A DNA stretch of 64,000 nucleotides from Chrysomallon squamiferum (Eukaryota; Mollusca; Gastropoda; Neomphalida; Peltospiridae), in the NCBI GenBank assembly GCA_012295275.1, contig CM022677.1, forward strand, positions 23,011,253 through 23,075,252, given 5' to 3'. Position 1 is the first letter of the stretch. Each line of letters starts with the position of its first letter. The position numbers were made by a program, and so were the translations under genes. Below the pieces are notes generated by a model. The model searched no databases and was not told the origin of the DNA. It saw only the letters and a program-made list of their open reading frames with translations. Shown here piece by piece: positions 35,562 through 50,133 of this stretch.

Positions 35562-35801
35562 TTTACTTCATATTTTACAGTATTTAAGCAAAACATTAAT
35601 TTACCATCTGTTCTGCATATTTCTTTACTGAAACAGAATGACATATTAATCGTAAAATGCGAGAATTCGACAGTTAACCTTTCTGTTAAAGAGAGCTAGT
35701 GCTATCCTGTGACTTTTGAGTTTTTAAGTTACTATTTCAGTCCGTACACCAACAAATCTGTTGTCCTATGAACACAAAATTAAATGTGTCGTGACATAGA
35801 T
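34301..35801. other. Intergenic region between genes 5 and 6
   Basis: It contains a TG and TA microsatellite (34386-34468), an AATAAA near 34537, an ATT run (35503-35559) and, upstream of gene 6, two AATGACGT sites (35163-35170, 35192-35199) that resemble the paired sites of the GON genes. No gene is seen. Confidence 0.6.
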
Positions 35802-37473
35802 ATGAAGACTTCAAAATTCCTTCTGATTGTGCAAGGATTCTTGCTGACTTTAGGTATATACTGTAAATACCATCTAATACCAAAATTAATACATCAAAAT
35901 TTCATATATTGAAAACGAACCATAATGCTGGTAATTAATAAATGATTTAAAAATAAAACAATAAAAGCATGCCATTTTAAAATTCCATTTCAGCAAAATT
36001 TTAAAAGAATTAAAAAGAAAAAAAAAAAAAAAAAAAAGGTAAAAATTATATAAACAGTGACCTAACAGTTAAAACCAAATATAATTCTGATTTTGATATA
36101 ATAGTAGTTTAAATAATTTTTGGTTTTTATTTTAGATTGTAATGAGAAAATATATAATTCTCTATGCTATAATCTAATATAAAATCAGTTTTAAACTATA
36201 AGAATACAAACTTTAATTATATTTAGTTTATGGAGAATGGTCATCATGGAGACTTCAAATAGGTGATATTTGTTATCAGTCTTGCACAAAATATTTTCTT
36301 AAATCAAGAACATGCAGAATGTCTGTGTTTGATAATCAGCAGTGTGTGGGAAATGCTTCTTTTATTGAGAGTGCCAGGTGTACTGGAGTCTTCTGCCGGA
36401 AAAGTAAGTAAATAAATATCTTTACAGATACAAGTGATTAAAAATATGTCAAGATAAAAGAATTAGATATGTTTACAAATACGTAATTAAATGTTAGTCC
36501 AGAAAAGTAATTAAATGTGTCTCAAAATAAGTAATTAAATATGTTTAAAGTAATTAAATACGTGTCCATATGAACAGTTAAATAGGGATACAGATAAATA
36601 ACTAAATAGATGTACTATTTCATCAATGACTCACATCCAGCATTTCAAACATTCATGAACAAATATGGTGTAGGTGTAAAATATTTAATTTGGCAATATA
36701 AATCTTAGCTTGAAAAGATGGGCATCCTGTTATCAGAGTTTCCTTTTTATTCATGATTTTTCTTTTTTCTTCAGGATTAACCTCGGGTTTGTCTTGATGT
36801 TCTGATTGTCAGTTATTTTGCATTAATGATTATTACATTATTTTTCTTTTATGTTATGATTACAAATTATTATTTTATTTATGTTATATTAATGTGGATT
36901 GAAGTAATTTTTGTTATGTTACTATCATAATCTCAAATTGTTTTATTCTTATATTAACATCATTTCATAATTTCTGTTGTATATATTTTTGTGGAATAAC
37001 CATTTTTTGGCTAACAAAATTACTAGTTATTTAAGTCATGGATTAAAGTTTTTGTTTTGAAAGACAATCATATGATTTAAGTCTTTTACAATTTATTTGT
37101 TTATAATTAAATGTTTCTTACTGATTTCTTTTAGTTATATTAAATTATTATGTAATTTTATTTCTTCTTATTATCTTTATTGCCTTGGAAATATTTTTAA
37201 GTGGAAACAATTTTATTTTAATAAAAACATAAAGACTAAAGTAAAGTAATAAAGTGTGGAAGGCTGGTACCTGATCAGAATCTCTCTCTAAACATTTTAT
37301 AGTTTTCATTTACTGCATATTTTGTGTATAGCTTAATATATAAACCAGCTTTTTTGCTGATTTACTAGATAAGTTTAAAATGTTCTCTTTTTAAAATTAT
37401 TATTATTAACAAAGAATGACGACAAACAGCTCATTATATTTGTTTCCGTTTTGCTTTATTTATACATTGATTT

Positions 37474-37542
<69 letters not shown>

Positions 37543-40323
37543 GATGGATTTTATACAGACACATATACATATAAATACAGATCTAGGTTATCTATATATA
37601 TATATATATATTTTTCAGTAATGGGTATATGGGGATCATGGAAGTTATTACATTTGACATGGTGTGATTCAAAATGTATGCGAGATATGTGGTTGTTCAG
37701 ATACTGCACACACCCCTACCCAGAAGGAATTCTCTACTGTCTTGGATACAATGTTAAACAGGAAACACAGAAATGTTCTGACGAACTGTGCCAAATGCAC
37801 CAAAACCCGTGTACTGGTGAAAACTGCACCAGCGGTAAACTAAATTATTAGGCAGTTAATAATACTAATAATACTAGTAGTAGCAATAATAATAATAATA
37901 TTAATAATAATAATAATAATAATAGTAGTAGTAGTAGTAGTAGTAGTAGTAATAATAAAAATAATAATAATTGTAATAATTGTAATAATAATACACAGTG
38001 ACATACACAAAAACAGATACAAACATATACACACACAACACATCACTCCAACTTTTCATACATACACCTACACAGATAAAGAATTAAAACAAATAAATTG
38101 TCATTAGTTAGTTTTAAAACACACTGTAAAAGAAAGAAACCTACTGAATAATGACTTTTAATGCAATGAATGTCTACAGTTGTTGCAGTTGATAGTTTTT
38201 GGTCAAGCTGGACTATGATCATTCGAGGTGTGTGTTCAAGAAATTGCACTGTAACCTCTGTGTTCAGAAGATATTGCACGATGCCTGCTGTCACAGAAAA
38301 TCGGGAATGTGTTGGGGACACAATTAGGCTATATGTAACTCCCTGTTCAAATCAGCAGTGTTCTTCATGTAAATATCTACAGTAGTTCATGTATAATGTT
38401 TATTATCCATATAAATATGTATAGAAATAGTGTCTTATACTGGCCAAAACCTATAACTTCTTTTGAGTTTTAACGTTACTGTTCAAAATAGTTCTGTAAT
38501 TTTTATTATCATTATAGATATGTATAGTAACATAGTGAAATACTGACTAAAAGCTGCAACTTGTGTTGAGTTTAATATTACTGTTAAGAACAGTTCTATA
38601 AACCTTATTGAAGGTAGTTATATAAGTTTTTCAAATGTCCCTGTTAAAAGTAGCAATATTGCTTTTTAATCCTTACTAAAGGTTATTATATAGTTTTTAA
38701 TGCCCCTATTAAAAGTTCTGTTGTTTTTAACATCATTTTGGATAATGTATCTATAGGTTTTTAATGTCTTTGTTAAAAGAAGTTGTATAATTTTTAACTG
38801 CTGTGTTAAAAGTATTTCTGTTTTAGTGTCCTTATTGAAGGTAGTTATATAGATCTTAATGTCCCTGTTAAAAGTAGTTCAATTTTTTTTAAAATCTTTA
38901 CCAAATGTAGTTAAATAGTTTTTGATGTCTCTGTTCAGATTAGCAATATAGTTTTTAATATCTTTATTAAAATTAGTGCTAATGTTTTAACATCCTTATT
39001 GAAGATATAACATACTGTCTAATGTACTGTTCAAACCTATTCGGAATTTTTACTTCCTACTTAAAGGAGTTCCATAGTTTTTATTTCCTATTATGGAGTT
39101 CTGTATTTATAATTCAGTATCCAATGTATTTCTCTTGTCATTTTGTATTGCTGTAACTTCTCTACAAAGTAGAAAATATTCCTTTACGAGTGTGCCTGTG
39201 TAACAATCAGATAATTTGGTTAGCTGAAAATATCTTTTTTTAACTTTCAGATGACAGTTATCGTGATATTAAACACTTCAGTGAAGATGGTAAGTTATTT
39301 TTTTCAAACTTTTAATATGTTAAAATATAAATAATTTCGTCTCTACCAAGGAGTTCAGATAAATTGTTAAAAATAGACAAAAATGTTCAACACATATAAA
39401 TACCATATCAAAGAAAAAGATATAATAATTTCAGTTTCATCAAACTTTTAATGCTTTAAATGTTAAAATAATCCAACACTAATTTATATTTGTTAGGAGT
39501 TCATATAAAATTTTGTTAAAATTTGACAAAACACACACACACACACACCCACACACACACAAATACACACATGTGCACAGAAAGAAAACCCATTATCTAT
39601 ATGTAAAGAAATCTGTGAAGTTAATAATTTCCCACATTTAAAGAACTTTATAATAATTTCAGAAGTAACTCTGGCTCAAGCAATGTCAATACTTGGTGTT
39701 GTTGGAGTGTTTCTTCCTATAATTATTGCACTTGCATTCAGGTAACTAAATCGCAGAGATATTACACATCTTATTTAACAATAAATTGTTTTAATAAATT
39801 GTCTTTATTACAAGGGCTTGAATATATTTAATAAAAAATAAATACAAATAAAAGTTTATTTTAATTTTTATTGTAAGTTCAGAGAATGTTTAACAGGTCA
39901 TTCACTGCATCTGCTTGAAATTCACACTTAGGCTAGTGTAATGTCAAAACTGGCTGAGACAACAACAATGTAATAATTTAATAGTTGACTATTATTACTA
40001 CCTTTGTAATGAAAACATTTAATAAGTACTTCTTTTTATTATCATTTATAAATTGTAGATTGTTTCAGACATTCTGTCGTCTGTCTATCTATCAATCCAT
40101 TTATTTATCTATAAATAAATTAATAAATTTTATATAATTTTTGTGGGTGTGTTTATTCCCTTTTGCTAGCCAAAAAACCCATAACTATAATTAGAAATAT
40201 TGACTTTATTGCAGGTTTAACAAAAGAGATATTGAAAAAGAAGAAACATCAGTTATTGAAATACCTAAAATGTCTTCTGATGAAGATAATGCTAGCCATG
40301 ATAATCCTACTTTTGAAATGTGA
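35802..40323 (+). CDS. Gene 6: transmembrane protein with three divergent TSRs
   Basis: Exons: 35802-35853 (leader MKTSKFLLIVQGFLLTL), 36227-36403 (TSR1), 37619-37834 (TSR2, 72 codons), 38189-38368 (TSR3), 39251-39289 (13-codon stalk), 39663-39741 (transmembrane), 40215-40323 (tail, TGA). The total is 852 nt in frame, 283 aa. TSR1 has VYGEWSSWRL, TSR2 GIWGSWKLL and TSR3 VDSFWSSWTM. TSR2 is longer because the C-terminal cysteine block is extended (CSDELC then CTGENC). TSR3 could also start at 38180, adding three residues. The helix is LGVVGVFLPIIIALAFR. The tail ends SHDNPTFEM, an NPxF-type motif. AATAAA lies at 40508. The TSRs are well diverged from those of genes 2-4. Confidence 0.82.
38440..39120. 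repeat. Degenerate tandem repeat in a gene 6 intron
   Basis: Many imperfect copies of a unit like TTTTTAATGTCCCTGTTAAA then AGTAGTTATATAG, about 50-60 bases each, fill most of the intron before the stalk exon. Confidence 0.75.
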
Positions 40324-42944
40324 GAAAGTGTTTCTAGTAACACTGTGTACATTTCCTCAGTGTATGTATTATGTAATTTGTGTGTGTGTGTGTGTGTGTT
40401 TTGCAATTACTATAAATAGTAGTAGCTTTTTTTACAATTAGTTAAATTTATATATTTTCCATCACCGACACAAATACAGCTTTTTTGGACGGAACCGTTT
40501 TTACTTCAATAAATTTTACTTTTATATTCAGAATTACTTCTTTGGTGTTTAATTATTGATTTAGATCTGCAAAGACCTTTTTGAAAACAGTTTTAATTTT
40601 AAAAGTAACAAATAATTATTAAGAACTATTGTTTTATTACCTTTGTAGGTGACAAAAAAACTGCAATATGCATTAATCTATTTCTGTCAATAGTTGTAAG
40701 TTGAAAAATAAAACAGTTAATTTTATTTAGCTAGTTTTTGTATTAATTATGACTGAAAACAGTACTGTATCTTCCTCCATATAAATATACACATCACTTG
40801 GGTTCACATTATTGTGGGAAATTTTAAGTATCTGTATAAGCTGGTCAGTGATTTTTTTACGAAGTGTTTGTTAATATATTTGTACTGATGTTCTAAATAT
40901 TAACATTTTATTTATGTTTTTGTTGGGATTAATAGATAACATAATTCTACTATAATTATAAATTATAGTGAAAAGAAATAATAATTTTAAAAAAGATATT
41001 TAATAAATTATTTTTACACATTCCAAACCTTTTATTTATTTATTGTCTTTATGTGTGGTGTGTGTGACAGAGACATAGTCAGAGAGTCCTTATTTGTGTC
41101 AATCACCTGGGTTGTTTGAAACATTAACATTAAAATATTTATTCTGACTATGTTTATCATTCAAATGAGGGTAATGACATATTATCAGAAATAGCAATTC
41201 TGTCACGGAATAAAATCACTCCAGTGTCCAAACATCTGTCACCTATTTTTTTCCATAACATGAATTAATGTCAGCTTTGTAATCATTTTATTACTATATT
41301 ATGGAACTTAGGAAAATAATTGTTTACACATTGGTTTATGATGTTTAGTTTTTTTAACTGATACTTTGAGGTATGTAGTCCTGTTGTTCCCAGCACTAAA
41401 TAGTTTCAGTTTAAAATCCTGGTATTTTTTCAATCAAACACTGATCATAAGGATCTGAAGGATTATTTGTGTCTCAGGTTTTTTGATAAAAAAAAAAAAA
41501 CTGCTTAATTATATAAGCATGAGTACTTACACAGAGCTAAATATTTAAATATTTTATAATAAATAATATTTCTAATTTAATGAAATAAAATTGTTTTCTC
41601 ATAGATAATGATCTAGCCTTGATGTTTTAAATAATGTTTATAAATACATTTATAAATATATTTTTTATTTTATTTATTATATTTATAAATAAAAGAAACA
41701 TAAATATTTTCAACTTCAATAATAATATCCAAAAACCTGCATTTTATTAGTGTATGTATTTATCAGAAACAACATAAGTTCAAATTTAACTAAGTATAAT
41801 TTATAATGATTTTATTTACATATCTGGTTGTCATAATTTAAGCATGTAATATATATTACATTATAAAATAATAATAAAATTTTTTTTTTTTTTTTTAAAA
41901 CAAATCTTTATAATGAAGATGAAATATTTTAATAACATTAATTATAATAAAAAAACTAAATCCATTATAGTACAAAATAAGTTCAATAAGAATTATTTTA
42001 GGAATTAATATTTACATATCAATCTAGTATGTAATTCAATACAGCTGAAATATGCAGTAGAAAGGAAAATACATTACAGATATAAAATCAATAAGTAGCA
42101 AATATATATATATATATATATACACTGATAATTATAATGGTGAATTATTAAGTGGCTTCATATGGATTGGAAATAGTCACACCCAAACATTTCATGTAAT
42201 GGATAAATGAGATCATGTACACTGAATCAAGGATTAAATTATGAAACATACTTTCAAGCATATTGCTATGCAGCAAAGAACATTCAGACATTGGAGCCCT
42301 AGTGTCAGGTACACTATGTTAGTTACTCGTCTTCAGCCTAGTCACCTCAAGGACTGACAAGACACAAGCAATATCACTCATTCATGTTTTTTATTTTTAG
42401 AATTTTGACTATAATATTATATGGTTTTTATATCTATAACATGTTCATCTGTAATATATAAACACATTTTTAGCTTCAGTGTTCTCAAGTGTTTCCATAG
42501 TTAATAAATGAACAATGTTTAACTAGACATATTTTTGAAATATATATGGAGATGTGGTTAGCATGAAAATATTGTAAATTCTTAAACATCAGTTTATTCA
42601 GTCTTTCAGAGTTTTAATAATAATGGTTGACAAATGTTTTTTTATACTATTTTCTGAATGTTAATTATTCAAAGCATAAATTATCAGTTTTTTTTCATCT
42701 GTTGTCAAAGGATTCAGGATCAGTTAATGATTATGTCTTTTTCTCAAAAATCTGGTAAAAATAATCAATGTCATATTTTTTCCAGTAATGCTTAAAATGT
42801 CTTAGAATGGAACTGGCATTTTTTAAATAATTCAGAATATCTCTTTCAGTGAAATTTCTTATTTCCTTTTTTACTGTTATTGTTTTTCTCTATAATGTGT
42901 GTGACTGGGAGAGAGGACAAATTTCACACTGTTCACATTTGTTA
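40324..42944. other. Convergent intergenic region between genes 6 and 7
   Basis: About 2.6 kb of AT-rich DNA with few long microsatellites. Nothing coding is supported. A slightly more complex stretch (42170-42380) is of unknown nature. Confidence 0.6.
40508..40513 (+). terminator. Polyadenylation signal of gene 6
   Basis: AATAAA lies 185 bases after the stop codon, in a T-rich 3' flank. Confidence 0.4.
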
Positions 42945-43801
42945 CTATCCAGAGTCATCCACCTTATAGGCAGGATTGTCATATGAGTGCATTTTCGGGT
43001 CCGATTCTGATGTTTCGCTAGTAAATGACTCGTATTTTGTTAGTTTTTCTTTGTCTTCATCATGTGGAGTATTTCTTCTCCTAGATATTTAAACGAAATA
43101 CATATATGACTGAAAATATGTTACAAAAATGAAGTTTTAATGTTTTACAACAGGCATCATTATAATTTAAATATTTTGAGTATGTGTGAATTGCTATATA
43201 TGTGTGTTCATGTGTGTGAGGTGGAGTAATTAAAATTTAATCACCTGTATATTAGGACACCTATAATAGCGATGACAGAAATAGTTAGTATGACCATGCC
43301 TCCAGTCATTCCCTTGAAAGCTAAAAAACAAACTATATTATCTGTTTTGTATACAGAAAACTAAACTTGTATTTGTTTTGACATGTATTCAGTGCTAAAT
43401 GTTTCCTTTCCGTTTTGTTTTTTTAATACATGTTGGTGTGTGTGTGCAGCTATATGCAGGTGTACATCTGCAAATGAGTATAGAAAGGTTGTTCAGTTTA
43501 CTTTATAAAAAAAATAATAAACCTGGTGATGATTCTATGTCTTTTTCAGATTTTGCAGCCTGGGGATTATCTCCTGTTACTGAAATATAATATTAATAAT
43601 AATAATAAAAACCTAATAGCATAATAAAAAACAACAACAACAAAATAATAATAATTAATCATTTTAATAATAATAACATATAACATAAGAAGAAGGTGGA
43701 AAAATTAAAACAATAAGTAAATATGTAATATATATAATGAAAACAAAGTAATCCCTTATTCAAACTAATTTACTTATAAGTTTCTCACCTTCATGAGCTT
43801 C

Positions 43802-43838
<37 letters not shown>

Positions 43839-45780
43839 GAATCAATTGATTATAATAATTATAATACATAAAAATAGGATGTATTGAAAGAAAAACAAAA
43901 TCGGAATATATGAATATCACGATATGTTCATTTAATTTTACAACAAATTAATAAAAAAAGAACAGTTTTAATAACAAAAAGTAAAATAAATTTTACTCAC
44001 GTTTAGAATAATTTTCTAAAATAATAATAATAATAACAAATAAATAAATAATTAATTAAAATATTTTTTTCAAATGAGTGAACTTGGATATGAAAGAAAC
44101 TAATATTAATAATAACAAGAATTACAATAATAACAAACATATTTGCTCTCCTTCAGTTTTATTTGTATTACATGAGTAATATAAAATATCAATAATAATA
44201 ATAATAATAATAGTAATAATATATGGGACAGAGAGAGAGAGAAATAGAGTAAAACTGGAACACATAAAAATTAAATAACAAAGAATCTGAATAATCCTAA
44301 ATTTAAAAAAGAAAAGAATTGAACCAATTTATTATCACTTTATTATCATTTGTGTATATGGATTGCAAATAGTGAAAACTGTATTAATTAATTACCTGCA
44401 CCCTGTGATTCTGAATCCCAAACACCTGCAGATTTATGTACTTCTGGATACAATAACAAAGTAATATTAAGTTTATATATATATTTAAACAGATAGTCAG
44501 ATAGATGGATGGATAGATATAGGCATATAAACCAAGTAAGAGACCATATTTATAAAAGCAGTTTTAAAATAAAATGCATCAAAGTTGTTTACAATAAAAT
44601 TATTTGATAATTATATATAAATATATACACACTGTCATGATAATGTGTCTGTATGTGTAGATGGATGTGTGGTTTAAATAATGGAAAAAAAGATAAAGAA
44701 GGAAGAATATAAACAATTTCAAAAAAGACAACTGACTTAAAAAAGACATGCTTACCTTCATTTACAGTTGGCAAAGTAACTGTGCTTGTAGCTGCTGCTA
44801 TAGATGAATACAATCATAAGTTATTTTGAAGCCTTAAATAAGTCTCAAAGTTATAAAAAATATATTCAATAACAGAAATATCTATTGATCAAAAATAAAA
44901 AAAATTAATAGGTGTACATGAAATGGAGAAAAAAATGGCAAAATAATAAGAGAAATAAAGAGTGAAATGAATTTATTCAGTTTTCATTAGAGTATAATTA
45001 ATTGTTTTATCTGCAATGACTGGGCATAATCCAATAAAACTTTTTATAAACTGTTATAATAATTTTTGAAATAGTGTAATAAAATGTTCACGTTTTGAAA
45101 AAGAAATTAACCGACTGACATCATATTTTATATGCATGTGTTTGAGTGTGTGTGTGCAAGGGAGAAAGGCTAAATAAACAAAAGAGAAATAGATAAAGAA
45201 AAATTATACAAAAGACTGAGGATTAAAGAGAGAAAGAGAGATTTCAATGAATTTAATTAAACACATTTTCAGTATTACTGATTTATTCTTAAGATAAAAT
45301 TATAAATGAAAAAGTAAAATAATAAAACTTTTGAATAATTAACAGTAAGAGCATCAGTAATAACAATAACAAAACAACAACAACAATAACAAAAATAATA
45401 AAAATGATAATGATAATTTTGTAGATAAAAAGTTTCATAAATAGCTTCATATACACACAAATATGCATTCAGACAAATACTAGTTCTAGCTGAAAAATGC
45501 AAAATGTTAACTTAGAAACTTTGAATTTTGACAAAAAACAATGAATTACCATTTGTTAATGTAAGCATTGGTTAAAAAATAAAGTGAAAAAATTTTATTA
45601 TTTTATTACCTGTACCCACTGTTTCTGAATCCTGAATGCCTGGAGTTTTACTTTGTTCTGGAAAGATAACAAACTGTTTATTAAACACTGTCACGGCTTA
45701 CCTCTGCTTTTTCAGTAATGAAGTCAGTTACTTACTTTATAATATTATTGTTATTTTATTATTGTTGTTGTTGTTGCTGG

Positions 45781-45811
<31 letters not shown>

Positions 45812-48583
45812 CACCTGTGTTAGATTCAGAGGTCTCTTCTATCTCAGTATTCTCAATATCTAAAATGAAATACAAAATGAAAAACAAAAACAAATAGGTA
45901 AATGTCAAATAAAATAATTTTAATCCTGGATTCTATTTTCACTCTCAAAAGCACGCATATGCATATTTATCAAAAAATGTCAAGAGAAAACACTGATAAA
46001 CTCATTTATCATTCCCAGTCAATGGCCAACAGACAACTGACTGATAGAAATTACACAAAAGACAGCTGACCAAAAGGATATTACATCAAAAGACTTTTTG
46101 CCCAGCAGATATTTAACTGAACTGATTGCCACTTAAAACCTATAAAAAATGTACATACAAAAATTAATAAATCAAACATGGTTTTACATTATTTGATATT
46201 TAATGTTTAATGTTTAGGGACATTAGTAAGAAAGAATCAGCAAAGACCAGTATCAGGATACTAAGAAAGAATAAATTCTCAGAGAAGGAATTAAAAACTA
46301 TAAAAAATCAAATTTGACTGGCTTAACATACAAATTAAGTTAGTTAAGACTATATCTGAACACATAGCTCACACAGTAAAAACAAGAACAGCAACAAAAA
46401 CAAAAACAAAAACAAAAAATACATTATGAAAAAAAATATCAAACCTGAAAAGATGTCTTCACCACGAAGTTCTGGAAAACCTAATAAAAAATATACCTAA
46501 CAAGTAAGTTTAAATGTATATTATAAAAATGGAATGGATGAAGGAATGGTAAAATAAAACATTAATTTTGTACATACTGTATAAAGAGTGCTATAAGAAG
46601 TTATAAACATACATTACACATACACACACACACACACACACACATACACATACACATAGATAAGAGACTGAAAGACAATGAGGAAGAAGAATGATAAATA
46701 AAATAAAAAATACTTGCCACCAGTGATATCAAAATAACTATACTCAGGAATTTCTAGAAAAAAAGAAATTAAATGCATTTATTTACTGTTTGTGCATTTC
46801 TCCATGTTATGTTTTCCTTTTATTCATGATATATGCAAATAAAATTAACAGAAAAACAAACAAATGGGAATAATTCTAAATATATGCACATGCATAAACC
46901 ACATATAAAATTTAGTAAAGAATATTGAGAAAAAAAGTATTCCAAAAATATACTGAAAAATATTTAAAAGATTATTATTACAGCAATTAATATTTCCTTT
47001 TTGTTGGTTTTTTCTTGATTGTCTTTTTTGCTGTGATTAATATACTATTTGATGACACATGTATTTATAAATAAATAATTGTGACAGGTGAACCAAAAGC
47101 TTCTTCCACCATGTGAAGAGATAGGCAGTGGTATAATACATACATACATACACACATACATACATACATACATATATAAAATTACGATGGGTGATCAAAG
47201 TTTCTTCCATCATATGAAAAGCAGACAGGGGTATAATACATACATACACACATACATACATACATACATATATATAAAATTATGATAGGTGATCAAAAAG
47301 TTTCTTCCATCATATGAAAAGTAGACAGGGTTATTTTTATATCACCTTTCCATTTAGAGGAAATTCATGAAAAAAGCTTGAAGAATGTGATTTTTAATTA
47401 TGAAGATACCACCTACCAAAGAAGTTAACAATTCAAAGAGATAAATAAAATAAATGTATTGTAACAAACCTTCTTTAAATTCACTGTGTGTTGTTTCAGT
47501 TGGTCCTGATTAAAAAGATAAAACTACAGTGTAAGTTAACATACATTCATGCAGTAAAGTATATTTTGGTTTTCATAATGAGTTGGTGTTAAAGTGAGGA
47601 TGCTGTCAGTTAATTATATTAAAATTATCATCAAGAAAAATGAAAACAGTATATCTGTTTTTATTCAATAAAAAAAGCAAAACAGCAAAAATGGTAATTT
47701 GTTAAAGATTTCATTCACTAATGGTAATTATATAACTATAACAAAGATAAGACAGTATTTACTCTTTCACTGTTTAAAATGGACTGTAGGTGATATCACA
47801 GTAAACGTATGTCAGTGGATTTGATAGAAATAGCTACTTTTTTAATATTTTTTATACAAAACATATTTTTTGATTCACTTGATTATCATAGAGTACTTCT
47901 TTCCCTACATATATATATATATATATATATGGAAATAAGTACTCTAATATATAGGGAAAGAAGTACTCCAGCAATGATAATCAAGTGAATAAAAAAATAT
48001 TTTTTGTATACAAAATATAAAAAAAAGTATATATATGTATGTAAATACACCTTACTTTATATGTACAGCACAATTAAATGATGACAAATGGTAAAAAACA
48101 AATACCTTCATAAAGCAAATCTGAATCTGCAGTTCCAAACACTGGAAGGTATTCCCCTGAATATATTTGTAATTAAATGTTTTAAATTAAGTTTTAAAAT
48201 ATTTATAAACATTCTTAAAAAGCAGAAATAATTATATATATATATAAAAAATATATTAATATCATTTTAAATATTAGGCAAAGTTGGAAGTATGTATCAA
48301 AAGCAAATAAAAATAACAATCTTGAATAGTTTTTGACAATAATTAAAACAAAATCATATATTTAACAAAAGATTATATCTGTATGTATGTATACTACTCA
48401 CTTTCTTCTTTCGGTTCATATCCAGAGCCTGATAAAGGAAGAAAAAAAATAAATCGATAATGATCAATCTCTTTTCATTATATTTTGACACACACAGGGG
48501 AAATATACTCAATTTAAAAATGGCTTTGAAACAAGATTATAAATTTAAGCAAAGACACACAAATACAGTAAAAAAACCTTTCT

Positions 48584-48621
<38 letters not shown>

Positions 48622-48855
48622 TGAGAGCAATATAAATAATTCATATATTTAAAATAAGCATACTGAACAGACATGTATAAATTATTTATACTGCTATCAG
48701 TTGAACTAATTCTGTGTGAATAGACTGGTTTATCAAACATGATCACATGATTTGTACCTTCATTAAAAACATTTATTTGATTCTTTGATCCAGAATTCTT
48801 TGCTTGTCGGTCTGAAAAGAAAAATGTGGAATGAGTTGTTTTTGAACTGTCTGCG

Positions 48856-48919
<64 letters not shown>

Positions 48920-50038
48920 AATAAAATTATAAATAGAAGGCAAAATTGACAGTAGACTATCAACAATGCAAATAAGAATTAACATCATCATTATGAAAAT
49001 ATTAATTACATAATAAGTAAATTTTAAATAATTATAAAAATAATTATCTATGCTAAATCAAATTTATATTAAAAAAGTTATTATGAATTGAAGGAACTGT
49101 CTACATGGGAATCTATTTAAATTGTATTCCAATGTCATACTTTTTAAATAAATACAGGATTAACTATATGATTAAAAACGATTAAGATATAAAGATATAT
49201 GAAAATATTTAGAAGTATAGGTTATTTGTTGTCACCTGCTTCTTCTGCTATTTCCAACTTACCATTCTCATCACACTGGCCACCTGAGCATTGTCTTGTA
49301 TATGATTCCAGCTTTTCACCAACACAAGCTGCGTTGTCAAGATTTTGGCATTCTCTTATTAAAAGAACTTTCTGCACACATGATCTTGAACATGTACTTA
49401 TTTGTTTCTCCCAAGATGTCCAGTCAGAATATGCTTGTAAATGAGCAAATAATTACAATAAAACTAAAAGAACATCTGTTAACTTCACTCCAAAAATACG
49501 GCATAAATCAATTTTCTTTTTTAACAATTTGTTTTTTTTTTTTTTAAGCCTTCTTTATACAGTCTTATATTATCATTTGAGAGTAAAAATTTAGTTCTTT
49601 CTAGCAATGACTAGTTCAGCTGATTTGGCTAGAAGTATATATATAAATAAATAAAAATATAATGTTCTACCTTTACTAAGTATTGTTGTTTGTTGATGGT
49701 AATGATAAAGAAAGGTAATAATAATATTAGTAATAATAATAATAATAATTTTAAAAGTTATATATCAGTTTGAAGATTGTAATGATGTTGGTTAAGTTAT
49801 AAATTATAGATTTAATAAACTATTATTAGATCAGATGTCGAGAACTGAAATTCAAGTTCTGACTATAATCAAAACTAACTGTAATTTGAAATTAATTTAA
49901 CTGTAAAGCAATTGTAGGAGTAAACTATTTCTGTATTAAATATCATAGAAAGTTAGTAATTAATTTCCTTCTAACTGCAGACTAAATTACAAAAACTAAT
50001 ATTTTTTATTAACATATTTCTTCTTCTTCTTCTTCTTC

Positions 50039-50133
<95 letters not shown>

